Assembly: GCF_007830125.1 (NCBI RefSeq)
Contig: NZ_VLLG01000002.1
Span: 754,985 to 818,984 of the forward strand
DNA: 64,000 nucleotides
Direction of reading: 5' to 3'
Source: Chitinophaga japonensis
GTDB lineage: Bacteria; Bacteroidota; Bacteroidia; Chitinophagales; Chitinophagaceae
Shown: one piece after another, positions 1-8,611 of the stretch
How the letters are laid out: every line of letters starts with the position of its first letter
How positions within the stretch are numbered: the first letter of the stretch is position 1
Notes under the pieces: model-generated
What the model was told of the DNA's origin: nothing
Databases searched by the model: none
The model's input: only the letters and a program-made list of their open reading frames with translations
Made by a program: the position numbers and the translations under genes

Positions 1-340
1 CCGTCACGTCATAGGTGCCATCGCCGCTAAGGGCGGCCGGGTTGGCCAGCTTGCCTTTGAACTCGGCATAGGGATACTTTTCCGTTTCCAGGTAGTTCTC
101 GTTGAAATGCTCCTGCATCAGCTTCTTTTTGAACTGGAAGGTGTTTACCGGCACCTTGAAATACACGGCGCCCGTTTTCAGGTTAATGGCGGAAACACCT
201 TTGTCGGTTTTAGCTTCAATGTCTTCCAGCGGCGCAGATGAAAAGAAGGACAGGTGCACATTACGGCAGGAGTAGATGTCCTGCGCATAGGCATGCGCCG
301 TTAGCAGCGCCGCCGCCATAAGAAAGAAAAATCGCTTCAT
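1..340 (-). CDS. YceI-like family protein, 3' end cut by window edge
   Basis: I read this frame directly from the reverse strand: it starts at the ATG complementary to 338-340 and stays open for 113 codons to the window edge. The first ~19 residues form a signal peptide (MKRFFFLMAAALLTAHAYAQ). The rest (SFFSSAPLEDIEA, then KVPVNTFQFKKKLMQEHFNENYLETEKYP) matches the start of the YceI-like fold, a lipocalin-like periplasmic barrel that binds long isoprenoid or lipid ligands. The mature protein would be periplasmic. It lies 55 nt downstream of the cytochrome-like lipoprotein gene on the same strand, so the two are probably co-transcribed. The family call is good; the ligand is unknown, and the C-terminal part cannot be judged. 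Confidence 0.75.
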   Translation of the reverse strand, partial: MKRFFFLMAAALLTAHAYAQDIYSCRNVHLSFFSSAPLEDIEAKTDKGVSAINLKTGAVYFKVPVNTFQFKKKLMQEHFNENYLETEKYPYAEFKGKLANPAALSGDGTYDVT

Positions 341-395
341 CTGTTTAGAGTTTGTCTTTTTCAGTGTTTTGTTCTGTACCATGTTTAAAGGCCGT

Positions 396-758
396 TTACT
401 CCGGCATTCCCTTGGATATCCAGCAACTGATGGAGTCCCGCAGGCTCTGCCGTAATGCGCCGGAAGGCGGCATGTCTGCCTGTGCGCTCAATACCCGCAG
501 CCTGAAAGTGGTTTCATTGCTGCTCACAAAACTTTCAAATTTGTCCTGCGTGGAAAAATCCGCGCCCCTGGGCGCCGTGCTGCCGCTGTGACAGAACGTG
601 CAGTTAGACTGTATCACGCCGTATACAAAGGCGGCGGAGATCTGCAGGGTGTCACAGTTGTTCACTACCGGGCCGGTATCCGGCGCCGCTGCTTCCTTGT
701 TCGTACAACTATAGATGGCAATAGCCAACAGGCTTGTCAATAAAAGATATGTCCTCAT
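396..758 (-). CDS. Small lipoprotein with one c-type heme site
   Basis: A 120-residue protein. It begins with a lipoprotein signal (LLAIAIYSC, lipidation Cys at about residue 18) and carries one CxxCH heme-attachment motif (CTFCH, about residues 53-57). A later Met in ADMPP could be the axial ligand. It resembles the small cytochrome c-like lipoproteins of Bacteroidota, in which a single heme domain is tethered to the membrane. Electron transfer in the periplasm is the natural inference, but no partner oxidoreductase is adjacent. It precedes the YceI-like gene by 55 nt in the same direction and is divergent from murF. The role is unproven, since some CxxCH lipoproteins of this size have no known substrate. 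Confidence 0.7.
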   Translation of the reverse strand: MRTYLLLTSLLAIAIYSCTNKEAAAPDTGPVVNNCDTLQISAAFVYGVIQSNCTFCHSGSTAPRGADFSTQDKFESFVSSNETTFRLRVLSAQADMPPSGALRQSLRDSISCWISKGMPE

Positions 759-914
759 GTGTCAGAAAATGGATTTAGATGAATGAATGTTTATTTGATT
801 TTAAATTGTTAACTATAGTAATTTCGGTTCCGTTATCTATACGCAGGTATTTTCCAAAGCGTTGCCTCGGCCGGGAGATATAACGCGATCCGGCCATTTA
901 AATTATAATTAAAA

Positions 915-922
915 TATATTTG
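915..922 (+). promoter_or_regulatory. Promoter -7 box for murF
   Basis: TATATTTG matches the Bacteroidota -7 consensus TAnnTTTG and ends 6 nt before the murF ATG, implying a very short leader. No clear -33 TTTG is visible. Confidence 0.5.
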
Positions 923-928
923 TAAGTT

Positions 929-2212
929 ATGAATATTGACCAGCTCTACGAACGATATAAACAACATCCTGCTGTTCAAACGGATACGCGCAAACTGCAA
1001 CCCGGCGATATTTTCTTTGCCCTCAAAGGGCCCAATTTTAACGGCAACGCCTATGCGGAAGCGGCGCTGGACATGGGGGCGTCCCTGGCCGTGGTAGATG
1101 ACCCGGCCCATTATACCCGCCCGGAAAAAATGATGCTGACAGACGATGTGCTGCATACCCTGCAGGAGCTGGCGCTCTGGCACCGCATGCAACTGAATAT
1201 TCCCATACTGGCCATTACCGGCAGCAACGGCAAAACCACCACCAAGGAGCTGATCAGCGCCGTACTGGCTACCACCTATAAGACCGTGGCTACCAAAGGC
1301 AACCTCAACAACCACATTGGCGTGCCCCTTACCCTGTTGAGCATCCCCATGGACGCACAGATAGCCGTGGTTGAAATGGGGGCCAACCACCAGCACGAAA
1401 TTGAAAGCTACTGCCGGGTGGCCCGGCCCACGCACGGCATTATCACCAACATAGGCAAGGCCCACCTGGAAGGCTTTGGCGGGGAGGAAGGCGTAAAAAA
1501 AGCCAAGGGCGAGCTGTATGATTTTTTACGGGAGCACGACGGGACTGTTTTTGCGTGCAGCAACTACCCCTACCTGCTGGACATGGCCAAAGGCATGCTG
1601 GAAATAGTGACCTACGGGGAAAAGGACGCGGACTTTACCGGCCACCCCCTGGCGGAAACAGCGTTCCTGGGCGTAGCGGTAGAGGAGGAGGAAGGTATCG
1701 GCACCCTGCACACCCACCTCACGGGTACCTATAATTTCCCCAATGTAATGGCGGCAGTGGCAGTGGGGCTGTACTTTGGCGTGCCCGGGCCGGCGGTGAA
1801 AAAAGCTATTGAGGACTATGTACCTTCCAACAACCGCTCCCAGGTGGTGCGACAGGGCTCCAATACCATTATTATGGATGCCTATAATGCCAACCCCTCC
1901 AGCATGCAGGCGGCAGTGGAGAACTTCATTGCCCTGCGGGCGCCTAAAAAAGTGCTGCTGCTGGGCGCCATGATGGAGCTGGGGCAGGACAGCATAAAGG
2001 AGCACCAGGCCCTCGTGGACCTGCTGCAGCGCTACCACTGGCACGCAGTAGTGCTGGTAGGCGGCGATTTCAGCAAGGCACAGCATCCCTACCTGTACCT
2101 GGACAATGCCACGGAGGCAGCCAAATGGTTACAGCAACAACAGTTTGAGGATACCGCCATCCTGGTAAAAGGCTCCCGGAGCGTGGGAATGGAAAAAGTG
2201 GTAGGCCCATAA
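929..2212 (+). CDS. murF: UDP-N-acetylmuramoyl-tripeptide--D-alanyl-D-alanine ligase
   Basis: This 427-residue cytoplasmic ligase would add D-Ala-D-Ala to the UDP-MurNAc tripeptide with ATP, the last soluble step of peptidoglycan precursor synthesis. The N-terminal substrate domain (about 1-90) has TDTRKLQPGDIFFALKG. The central ATP domain starts with the P-loop GSNGKT at 98-103 (Lys102) and has VEMGANHQHEIE and TNIGKAHLEGFGG. The C-terminal domain has DAYNANPSSM and ends with LVKGSRSVGMEKVV, both typical of MurF. Length is close to the usual ~450. The ATG at 929 is placed just after a good -7 box. A second MurF domain occurs at 8612-11110 fused to alanine racemase, so this organism has two MurF-like ligases; this stand-alone copy looks the more canonical. 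Confidence 0.93.
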   Translation: MNIDQLYERYKQHPAVQTDTRKLQPGDIFFALKGPNFNGNAYAEAALDMGASLAVVDDPAHYTRPEKMMLTDDVLHTLQELALWHRMQLNIPILAITGSNGKTTTKELISAVLATTYKTVATKGNLNNHIGVPLTLLSIPMDAQIAVVEMGANHQHEIESYCRVARPTHGIITNIGKAHLEGFGGEEGVKKAKGELYDFLREHDGTVFACSNYPYLLDMAKGMLEIVTYGEKDADFTGHPLAETAFLGVAVEEEEGIGTLHTHLTGTYNFPNVMAAVAVGLYFGVPGPAVKKAIEDYVPSNNRSQVVRQGSNTIIMDAYNANPSSMQAAVENFIALRAPKKVLLLGAMMELGQDSIKEHQALVDLLQRYHWHAVVLVGGDFSKAQHPYLYLDNATEAAKWLQQQQFEDTAILVKGSRSVGMEKVVGP

Positions 2213-2245
2213 AAAAAAGACCTGCAAGCTAAAAAACCCGCAGGT
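2211..2245 (-). terminator. Intrinsic terminator, reverse strand
   Basis: Read on the reverse strand, ACCTGC (2245-2240) and GCAGGT (2225-2220) form a 6-bp stem followed by a C and a long T run complementary to the A tract at 2211-2218. It would stop transcripts coming leftward from the epimerase gene. On the forward strand it lies right after the murF stop but lacks a T tract. Confidence 0.5.
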
Positions 2246-2649
2246 GTTCATAACCTATGCCAACTTTAGAGTTCGTTTTGTGAAAAAGCACCTTCTATTG
2301 TACTTTTCCAATATCTGTAAACACTCTCGAAATTCGGTAGTTATAAATAAATTAAATGCCCTTACTCATTACTAATACAACACGCTGCCTGGCATTTTGT
2401 TCAGCAATCCCGGTTTTCCCGTTGCGCTGATATATTTATTTACGTGACGGGTTCATGTTTGGATTTACTAAAATGGAAAATTTTTTATCACAAACAAATA
2501 ACTGGTAATCAGCAAGGTATTCTATTCAATCCCATGCCATTCCCTTGCAACTCCCTTGCAATTGCTTTGCGACTACTGTGACATGCCTGTTCATCCCCCT
2601 TTAATGGGATAGGCGTGCCCTGCTGCCGGAATATAGCGTATTTACTTGC
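2246..2649. other. Gene-free AT-rich stretch
   Basis: About 400 nt between the convergent murF and epimerase genes. It is clearly AT-richer than the genes around it and holds only very short open frames. A local near-repeat (CCCTTGCAACT / CCCTTGCAATT, around 2543-2562) and a weak hairpin near 2600-2612 are the only structure I see. It could hold the long 3' UTR of the epimerase transcript; I cannot support an RNA gene. Confidence 0.4.
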
Positions 2650-3051
2650 TTAGCGCCTTTCCTGGCACAGCTCCACCAGCACCCCGCTGGTATCCTTCGG
2701 GTGCAGGAAGCAGATCAGCTTATTGTCCGCCCCGGGTTTGGGCTTGTCCTGTAGCAGGGTAAAACCGGCCGCGGCCAATCGTTGCATTTCCGCCTCGATA
2801 TTGTCCACCTCAAAGGCAATATGATGCATACCCGCCCCTTTTTTTTCAAGAAAGCGCGCAATAGGACTGCCAGGGCCGGTAGCCTCCAGCAATTCTATCT
2901 TGGTATCTCCCTGCCGGAAAAAGGCCGTCAGCACCTGCTCGCTTTCCACCGTTTCCGTTTTGTAACAGGGAGCGTTCAGCAACTTTTCATATAAGGGCAC
3001 CGCGTCTGCCAGGGATGCCACCGCTATCCCGATATGCTCTACTTTTAACAT
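2650..3051 (-). CDS. mce: Methylmalonyl-CoA epimerase
   Basis: Interconverts (2R)- and (2S)-methylmalonyl-CoA, linking propionyl-CoA carboxylation or methylmalonyl-CoA mutase. The 133-residue product is a single vicinal-oxygen-chelate domain. It starts MLKVEHIGIAVASLADAVPLYE, with the metal His in EHIGIA, and continues with GAGMHHIAFEVDNIE (second metal site) and LICFLHPKDTSGVLVELCQ (metal Glu near the end). The frame stays open 11 codons further upstream to an ATG at 3084, but the internal ATG chosen here gives the family's normal N-terminus and length. The gene stands alone, convergent to murF. A B12-binding mutase-type subunit lies at 18457-18876, and a propionyl-CoA-forming dehydrogenase at 49847, so the pathway is spread across the window. 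Confidence 0.9.
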   Translation of the reverse strand: MLKVEHIGIAVASLADAVPLYEKLLNAPCYKTETVESEQVLTAFFRQGDTKIELLEATGPGSPIARFLEKKGAGMHHIAFEVDNIEAEMQRLAAAGFTLLQDKPKPGADNKLICFLHPKDTSGVLVELCQERR

Positions 3052-3167
3052 GCTGTCATTTTTTTCAGGCCCGGAAGTTCTCAAAAAATCCGCAAACCCA
3101 TAGAGCCGTTCTATACCCTATCAGTTATATAGATAAGCCGCAACTGCCGGTTAAAAAGTTTCCATTG

Positions 3168-3175
3168 TAAATTTG
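3168..3175 (+). promoter_or_regulatory. Promoter -7 box for iscS-iscU
   Basis: TAAATTTG fits TAnnTTTG and ends 38 nt before the iscS ATG. The -33 region is not obvious. Confidence 0.45.
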
Positions 3176-3213
3176 CGTTGATTCTTTTACATTTATAAAA
3201 GCGCTACAGAGAT

Positions 3214-4431
3214 ATGTTGAAATTGCCTGTTTACCTGGATAACAATGCTACTACACCCTGCGATCCCAGGGTGGTGGAGGCCATGCTGCCCTACTTCACG
3301 GAAGTATTCGGCAACGCGGCCAGCCGCACCCACCCCTTTGGATGGGCAGCAGAGGAAGCCGTAGACTATGCCCGTGAGCAGGTGGCTAAACTGGTGGGAG
3401 CGGATACCAAGGAGATCATCTTTACATCAGGGGCCACCGAAGCCGATAACCTGGCCCTCAAAGGCGTGTTTGAAGCCTATGCCTCCAAGGGCAATCATAT
3501 CATTACCACGGAAATTGAACATAAAGCCGTACTGGACACCTGCAGGCATCTTGAAAAGCAGGGCGCTGCCATTAGCTACCTGAAAGTGAACCATGAAGGG
3601 CTGATAGACCTGAAAGCGCTGGAAGCGGCCATCACACCGCAAACCATCCTGGTGGCTATTATGTATGCCAACAATGAGACCGGCGTGATCAATCCTATCC
3701 GCGACATCAGCAACATCACCCGCAGGCATGGGGTGCTGTTAATGACGGATGCCGCGCAGGCCGTGGGTAAAATACCTGTGGACGTGAACAGGGATGGTAT
3801 AGACCTGATGGCCTTCAGCGCGCATAAGATGTACGGCCCTAAGGGCGTAGGCGCGCTGTACGTACGCCGCAAATCGCCCCGGGTAAAATTGATCGCCCAG
3901 GCAGATGGCGGCGGCCATGAAAGGGGCATGCGCTCCGGCACCCTGAATGTGCCGGGCATTGTAGGTTTCGGCAAGGCCTGCGAGCTGGCCATGCAGGAAA
4001 TGGAGGAAGAAGGCAAGCGCCTGGCCCTCCTGCGCGACAAGCTGGAAAAAGCCCTGCTGCAACTGGAAGAGACCTACCTGAATGGCTCCCGGGAGCACCG
4101 CCTCCCCCATATGACCAACATTTCCTTTAAATACGTGGAAGGCGAAGGCCTGATCATGGGCTTCAACAAGAACCTGGCCCTTTCTTCCGGCTCTGCCTGC
4201 ACCAGCGCATCGCTGGAGCCCAGCTACGTGCTCAAGGCCCTGGGCCTGGGCGACGATCTGGCACATTCTTCGCTTCGTTTCGGGTTGGGACGGTTTACCG
4301 ACGAAGAGCAGATCGATTATACCATACAGGCTGTGACCGCTACGGTGAACAAATTGCGGGAAATGAGCCCGCTCTGGGAAATGTACAAGGACGGGGTGGA
4401 CCTGGATACCATTGCATGGGCGCACCATTGA
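3214..4431 (+). CDS. iscS: Cysteine desulfurase
   Basis: PLP enzyme of 405 residues that takes sulfur from cysteine as a persulfide and passes it to the Fe-S scaffold. Visible motifs are the N-terminal [29 protein letters not shown], the PLP lysine in [11 protein letters not shown] (Lys205) and the catalytic cysteine in [17 protein letters not shown] (Cys329). The SSGSACTS signature and the long active-site loop place it in the IscS/NifS group I rather than SufS. The scaffold gene iscU follows 105 nt downstream on the same strand, which fits an iscSU unit. The rest of a classical ISC operon (iscR, iscA, hscBA, fdx) is not adjacent. Confidence 0.95.
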   Translation: MLKLPVYLDNNATTPCDPRVVEAMLPYFTEVFGNAASRTHPFGWAAEEAVDYAREQVAKLVGADTKEIIFTSGATEADNLALKGVFEAYASKGNHIITTEIEHKAVLDTCRHLEKQGAAISYLKVNHEGLIDLKALEAAITPQTILVAIMYANNETGVINPIRDISNITRRHGVLLMTDAAQAVGKIPVDVNRDGIDLMAFSAHKMYGPKGVGALYVRRKSPRVKLIAQADGGGHERGMRSGTLNVPGIVGFGKACELAMQEMEEEGKRLALLRDKLEKALLQLEETYLNGSREHRLPHMTNISFKYVEGEGLIMGFNKNLALSSGSACTSASLEPSYVLKALGLGDDLAHSSLRFGLGRFTDEEQIDYTIQAVTATVNKLREMSPLWEMYKDGVDLDTIAWAHH

Positions 4432-4536
4432 AAAAAACAGCAGTTAGCTGCTGAAATATAAACCAACCTGTTGGCCGTTCCTGTTTAGCGGCTAACCCCG
4501 CTAAAAGCCAACCGCCAACAGCTAAAAGCTGGAACG

Positions 4537-4956
4537 ATGTCTTACTCGGAAAAAGTGTTGGATCACTACAACAATCCCAAGAACGTAGGTACGCTGGACA
4601 AAAGCAAAAGCACCGTGGGCACCGGCCTGGTGGGCGCTCCTGCATGCGGCGATGTAATGCGCCTGCAGATTGAAGTGGACCCTGCCACGCAGCTCATCAC
4701 CGACGCCCGGTTCAAAACCTTTGGCTGCGGCTCCGCCATCGCCTCGTCCTCCCTGGCCACGGAATGGCTGAAGGGCAAGACCGTGGAGGAAGCGGTGCAG
4801 ATAGACAACATGGATATCGTGGAAGAGCTGAGCCTGCCCCCGGTGAAGATCCACTGCTCCGTACTGGCGGAAGACGCCATCCGGGCTGCGGTGAACGACT
4901 ACCGGAAGAAGAACGGGCTGCCGGAACTGACGTTCGAGGAAAGCGCGGCCAACTAA
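4537..4956 (+). CDS. iscU: Fe-S cluster assembly scaffold IscU
   Basis: 139-residue scaffold on which IscS builds the [2Fe-2S] cluster. It starts YSEKVLDHYNNPKNVG and has the three conserved cysteines: Cys37 in GAPACGD, Cys64 in TFGCGSAIASSS and Cys107 in KIHCSVLAEDAI. The LPPVKIHC motif, where HscA-type chaperones normally bind, is intact. The 105-nt gap after iscS contains a small perfect hairpin (CAGCAG at 4438-4443 with CTGCTG at 4448-4453) and repeated words of the type gctaaaagc. These are possibly an RNA processing site, since no separate promoter is visible. A strong terminator follows the gene. Confidence 0.95.
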   Translation: MSYSEKVLDHYNNPKNVGTLDKSKSTVGTGLVGAPACGDVMRLQIEVDPATQLITDARFKTFGCGSAIASSSLATEWLKGKTVEEAVQIDNMDIVEELSLPPVKIHCSVLAEDAIRAAVNDYRKKNGLPELTFEESAAN

Positions 4957-5024
4957 CGCTGCCCAAACCGGCAACCGGCCATACAGGTTACTGCAACCTG
5001 CGGGGCCTTGTCTTCAAATAACAG

Positions 5025-5060
5025 AACCGTTTGCGGATTACCGCCGCAAACGGTTTTTTT
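5025..5060 (+). terminator. Intrinsic terminator after iscU
   Basis: A perfect 12-bp stem (AACCGTTTGCGG at 5025-5036 with its complement at 5044-5055) and a 7-nt loop, followed by a T run to 5060. Confidence 0.92.
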
Positions 5061-5076
5061 GTTTCCCCCGTTCTAA

Positions 5077-5084
5077 TATATTTG
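5077..5084 (+). promoter_or_regulatory. Promoter -7 box for gldFG
   Basis: TATATTTG fits TAnnTTTG, 17 nt before the start codon. A TTTG at 5058-5061 is present 15 nt upstream, a little closer than usual for a -33 box. Confidence 0.5.
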
Positions 5085-5101
5085 TACTTTTAATAATTCT
5101 T

Positions 5102-7537
5102 ATGCTAGCTATATTCAGAAAGGAAATACACCAGTTCTTCAGCAGTATCACCGGTTATGTGGCCATTATCCTTTTTTTGCTGGCAAACGGATTGTTACTG
5201 TTCGTATTCCCGGATACCAACCTGCTGGACTTTGGCTATGCCAACCTGGACCCGCTCTTTGAGCTGGCCCCCATTATCTACCTCCTGCTGATCCCGGCTA
5301 TCACCATGCGCAGCTTTGCGGACGAGTTCCGCTCCGGCACCATAGAGCTGCTCAGCACCAAACCGCTTTCCTGGCGGCAGATCGTACTGGGCAAGTACTG
5401 GGCCGGCGTGCTCATTGTGCTCATTTCCCTGCTGCCTACACTGGTATACTATATTGCTATTTACCAGCTCAGCGCGCCGCCCGTGCGGCTGGACAACGGC
5501 GGCATTGCCGGCTCCTACCTGGGCCTGCTGCTGCTCGGCGCCGTATTTACCGCCATCGGCATCTGGGCCTCTTCCCTTACCGCCAATGCGGTAGTGGCCT
5601 TCCTTGTGGCGGTGTTTACCTGCTTCCTGTTCTACAACGGCTTTGACGCGCTCAGCAAAATACCTGCCTTTTCCGGCGGGGCGGACTATTACCTGCAAAT
5701 GGCAGGCATTAAGTTCCACTATGCCTCCATCAGCCGCGGCGTGATCGACAGCCGGGATGTGATCTACTTTGCCAGCGTGATCGCCCTCATGCTGTACCTC
5801 TGCCGGATATCCCTGCAGCGGCGCGTATGGGCAGGCGCCGGCAACAGTAAAAAGTACCTGCAGCGGGCGCTGGCAGTAGCCGCCGTGCTGGCTGGCGTGA
5901 ATGTGCTGGCAGCGTATGTGCATGGCCGGGCCGACCTTACAGCGGAGAAAAGATACACCCTGGCCCCGTCTACCAAACAACTGCTGCGCAACCTGGACAG
6001 CACCGTTACCATAGAAGTGTTCCTCAAAGGAGACTATCCCGCCGCTTTCCGGCAACTGGCGCAGGCCACACAGGAACTGCTGGAAGAGTTCCGGGAATAC
6101 GGCGGCAAAAATATCCGCTTCACCTTTCAAAGCCCGGGCCAGGGCATGACAGACTCCGCCCGCATGGCTTTCCAGCAGCAGTTGGTGGAAAGGGGCATCA
6201 TGCCCTTTAACCTGCAGGTGCAGCAGGAAGCCACGGAAGGCTATTCCGAAAAGCTCATTTTCCCCGGCGCCCTGCTCCATTACAAGGACAAGACCATCGG
6301 CGTAAACCTGCTCAAAAGCCAGGGCGGGCAGGACCCGCAGGAGGCCATGGGCAGTTCCGAAGCCCTGCTGGAGTACCAGTTCATCAACGGCATTTACAAG
6401 CTGCAGCAAACCCGGCGGCCCCTGGTGGGCTACATGCTGGGCAACGGCGAATCCCTGGGCGCGGAGGTGTACGACGCGCTCACCACCGTGCAAAGCAACT
6501 ACGCCCTGGACACCTTTACCCTGCAGGGCGGCAGCCATATTCCCCGGGACTTTGACCTGCTGCTGTTTGCACGCCCTACCCTGCCCTTTACGGACCAGGA
6601 CAAGCTGAAGATAGACCAGTACGTGATGCAGGGCGGCAGAATCATCTGGTTCCTGGATGTGCTGAATGCCAGCATGGACAGCCTGCAGCAAAAGAATTCC
6701 TTTATTGCATTTGACCGCGGCCTCAACCTGGAGGACCTGCTGTTCCGTTATGGCGTGCGCGTGAATCCCGACCTGGTAGAGGACCTTCGCTCCGATATAG
6801 TGCCGCTGGTAGTGGGCAATGTAGGCAGCAAGCCGCAGATACAGCCGGTGCCTTTCCCCTACTTCCCGCTGCTGTCGCCTACCGGCAGCCATCCCATTGT
6901 AAAGAATATGGACCTGGTGATGAGCCGCTTCACCAGCTCTATGGACACGATCAAAGGAGGCGATATCACCAAGACCATCCTGCTCACCACCTCCCGTAAC
7001 AGCCGCAGCACCCGGGTGCCGGCGGAAATAAGCTGGGAGAGCGTGCGCACCAAGCCCAACCCGCGGGATTTCCGCCAGTCCTACCTGGCCGCTGCCGTAT
7101 TGCTGGAAGGGCGCTTCCCTTCCCTGTTCCGCAACCGGCTGGACCGCGCGCAGCAGCAGGCCATTGCCGCCGCCAGCGGCCAGCCCTTCCGTGGCATGGC
7201 CGACACGGTCAATAAAATGATCGTGGTGAGCGACGGCGACATCATCGCCAATGCCGTTTCCCCAAGGAACGGTCCGCTGCAGATGGGCATCAACGCCTTC
7301 AACCCTGATTACGTTTTCGCCAACAAGGAGTTTTTCCTGAACTGCCTGGAATACCTTACCAATACTTCCGGCATCATGGAAACGCGCAACAAGGAAGTGA
7401 CCCTGCGCCTGCTGGACCCGGAAAAAGTAAAACAAGCCCGGACCAAATGGCAGATCATTTGTTTCGTAGTACCGGTTGGGCTCGTCCTGCTTTTTGCCAT
7501 GGTATTCCTGTTCATCCGGCAGCGCAGGTACGAGTAA
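5102..7537 (+). CDS. GldF-GldG fusion: gliding-motility ABC permease plus GldG domain
   Basis: One 811-residue frame holds what are usually two genes. Residues 1 to about 240 form an ABC-2 type permease like GldF: FRKEIHQFFSSITGYVAIILFLL, then about six membrane segments with FADEFRSGTIELLSTKPLSWRQIVLGKYWAG. From about 250, after a further membrane segment (ALAVAAVLAGVNVLAAYV), comes a large extracytoplasmic GldG-type region (YTLAPSTKQLLRNLDSTVTIEVFLKGDYPAAFRQL, GYMLGNGESL, LLFARPTLPFTDQDKLKIDQYVMQGGRIIWFLD). A final membrane anchor lies near residues 780-803. In flavobacteria GldF, GldG and the ATPase GldA form a complex linked to gliding and type IX secretion. No GldA-like ATPase is adjacent. 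There is no stop or frameshift at the junction. Confidence 0.88.
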   Translation: MLAIFRKEIHQFFSSITGYVAIILFLLANGLLLFVFPDTNLLDFGYANLDPLFELAPIIYLLLIPAITMRSFADEFRSGTIELLSTKPLSWRQIVLGKYWAGVLIVLISLLPTLVYYIAIYQLSAPPVRLDNGGIAGSYLGLLLLGAVFTAIGIWASSLTANAVVAFLVAVFTCFLFYNGFDALSKIPAFSGGADYYLQMAGIKFHYASISRGVIDSRDVIYFASVIALMLYLCRISLQRRVWAGAGNSKKYLQRALAVAAVLAGVNVLAAYVHGRADLTAEKRYTLAPSTKQLLRNLDSTVTIEVFLKGDYPAAFRQLAQATQELLEEFREYGGKNIRFTFQSPGQGMTDSARMAFQQQLVERGIMPFNLQVQQEATEGYSEKLIFPGALLHYKDKTIGVNLLKSQGGQDPQEAMGSSEALLEYQFINGIYKLQQTRRPLVGYMLGNGESLGAEVYDALTTVQSNYALDTFTLQGGSHIPRDFDLLLFARPTLPFTDQDKLKIDQYVMQGGRIIWFLDVLNASMDSLQQKNSFIAFDRGLNLEDLLFRYGVRVNPDLVEDLRSDIVPLVVGNVGSKPQIQPVPFPYFPLLSPTGSHPIVKNMDLVMSRFTSSMDTIKGGDITKTILLTTSRNSRSTRVPAEISWESVRTKPNPRDFRQSYLAAAVLLEGRFPSLFRNRLDRAQQQAIAAASGQPFRGMADTVNKMIVVSDGDIIANAVSPRNGPLQMGINAFNPDYVFANKEFFLNCLEYLTNTSGIMETRNKEVTLRLLDPEKVKQARTKWQIICFVVPVGLVLLFAMVFLFIRQRRYE

Positions 7538-7617
7538 AGCGGCTGTAGTGGCCGGTTTGCAGTCACAGACGCGGTTGCTGAACATAAACAGTCCGCTATA
7601 AACTGGCAACTATCCAT

Positions 7618-7625
7618 TATCTTTG
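7618..7625 (+). promoter_or_regulatory. Promoter -7 box for terC / murF-alr
   Basis: TATCTTTG fits TAnnTTTG, 26 nt before the terC start. It probably also serves the downstream murF-alr gene. Confidence 0.5.
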
Positions 7626-7651
7626 CTGTTCACTAAACAACTACCGGCTGC

Positions 7652-8605
7652 ATGACACCCACACAGTGGACGTACCTGATTTTTGGCATTGTAATCGTTC
7701 TGGCCCTGATCTTCGATCTTGGTTTACTCAGCAAAAAGTCTACTACTATCTCCATTAAAAAGGCACTTGTACAAACCTGTTTCTGGGTAGGCCTATCCTT
7801 TGCATTCTGCGGGTTTGTATGGTTTGAGGACGGCTCGGAAATGGCGGTCAGCTACATGAGCGCCTACCTCATGGAATGGTCGCTGTCCATCGACAACATT
7901 TTTGTATTCATACTCATATTCAGCTTTTTCAAGATTAAGGAAACCAGCTATGCCCGCGTGCTGCTGATCGGGATCCTGATGGCCATCGTTTTCCGCGCCA
8001 TCTTTATTACCGTTGGCGCCGCCCTTATTGCCCGGTTCTACTGGATACTATACCTCTTCGGCGCATTCCTGGTGTATACCGGGGTGAAGATGTTCGTGGT
8101 AGACCAGCATGAGGAGTTTAAGCCGGAAGAGAATTTTGCCTACCGGTTCATGAGCAAGTACATGCGCATTACGCATGACGACCCGCGTGGCAGGTTCACC
8201 GTTAAAAAGCACAACAAGATCTACTTTACCAGTCTCAGCATCGTAGTGGTAATGCTGGCTGTAACGGACATCATATTTGCACTGGATTCCATACCGGCCG
8301 TATTTGCCATTTCACAGGTACCGCTGGTGGTGTATACCTCCAATATCTTTGCCGTGCTGGGCCTGCGTTCCCTCTTCTTCCTGCTGAGAGGGGCGGTGGA
8401 TAAGTTCGATTACCTGCAGCAGGGCATTGCCATTGTGCTGGTGTTCATCGGGCTTAAGATGCTGGCGGAGATCATTCACGTGCATATGCCGGTATGGGTG
8501 TCGCTCATCGTGATCGTACTATGCCTGGGCGGTTCTATCCTTTACTCCATCTATCACAAGAAGAAAGGATTACCGCGGCAACTCGAAGTAGAAAAAGTGA
8601 AATAA
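7652..8605 (+). CDS. TerC family integral membrane protein
   Basis: 317 residues with about seven to nine hydrophobic segments. The TerC signatures are visible: FDLGLLSKKSTTISIKKAL near the start, the acidic membrane motif AYLMEWSLSIDNIFVFILIFSFF and VVVMLAVTDIIFALDSIPAVFAIS, whose Asp residues are typical of the family. TerC/Alx proteins are linked to metal ion (Mn2+) export or metalation of secreted proteins and, historically, to tellurite resistance. No other ter gene is nearby, so a general metal homeostasis role is more likely than tellurite resistance. It ends 6 nt before the GTG of murF-alr, indicating co-transcription. Confidence 0.9.
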   Translation: MTPTQWTYLIFGIVIVLALIFDLGLLSKKSTTISIKKALVQTCFWVGLSFAFCGFVWFEDGSEMAVSYMSAYLMEWSLSIDNIFVFILIFSFFKIKETSYARVLLIGILMAIVFRAIFITVGAALIARFYWILYLFGAFLVYTGVKMFVVDQHEEFKPEENFAYRFMSKYMRITHDDPRGRFTVKKHNKIYFTSLSIVVVMLAVTDIIFALDSIPAVFAISQVPLVVYTSNIFAVLGLRSLFFLLRGAVDKFDYLQQGIAIVLVFIGLKMLAEIIHVHMPVWVSLIVIVLCLGGSILYSIYHKKKGLPRQLEVEKVK

Positions 8606-8611
8606 ATTATC

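Noticed and set aside
2246..2649. Possible small RNA in the AT-rich gap after murF
   Set aside because: No TAnnTTTG box joined to a terminator in the right order was found, so only the reverse-strand terminator is reported.
5195..7609. Very long open frame (about 800 codons) antisense to gldFG
   Set aside because: It mirrors a real gene in a GC-rich codon-biased genome, has a composition dominated by His, Gln, Val and Gly, and no recognisable domain. Similar mirror frames occur at 12014-13966, 16042-17505, 37911-39953 and 46639-48384.
7652..8605. Tellurite resistance locus based on TerC
   Set aside because: No terA, terB, terD, terE or terZ neighbours; TerC-like proteins alone are mostly linked to metal homeostasis.
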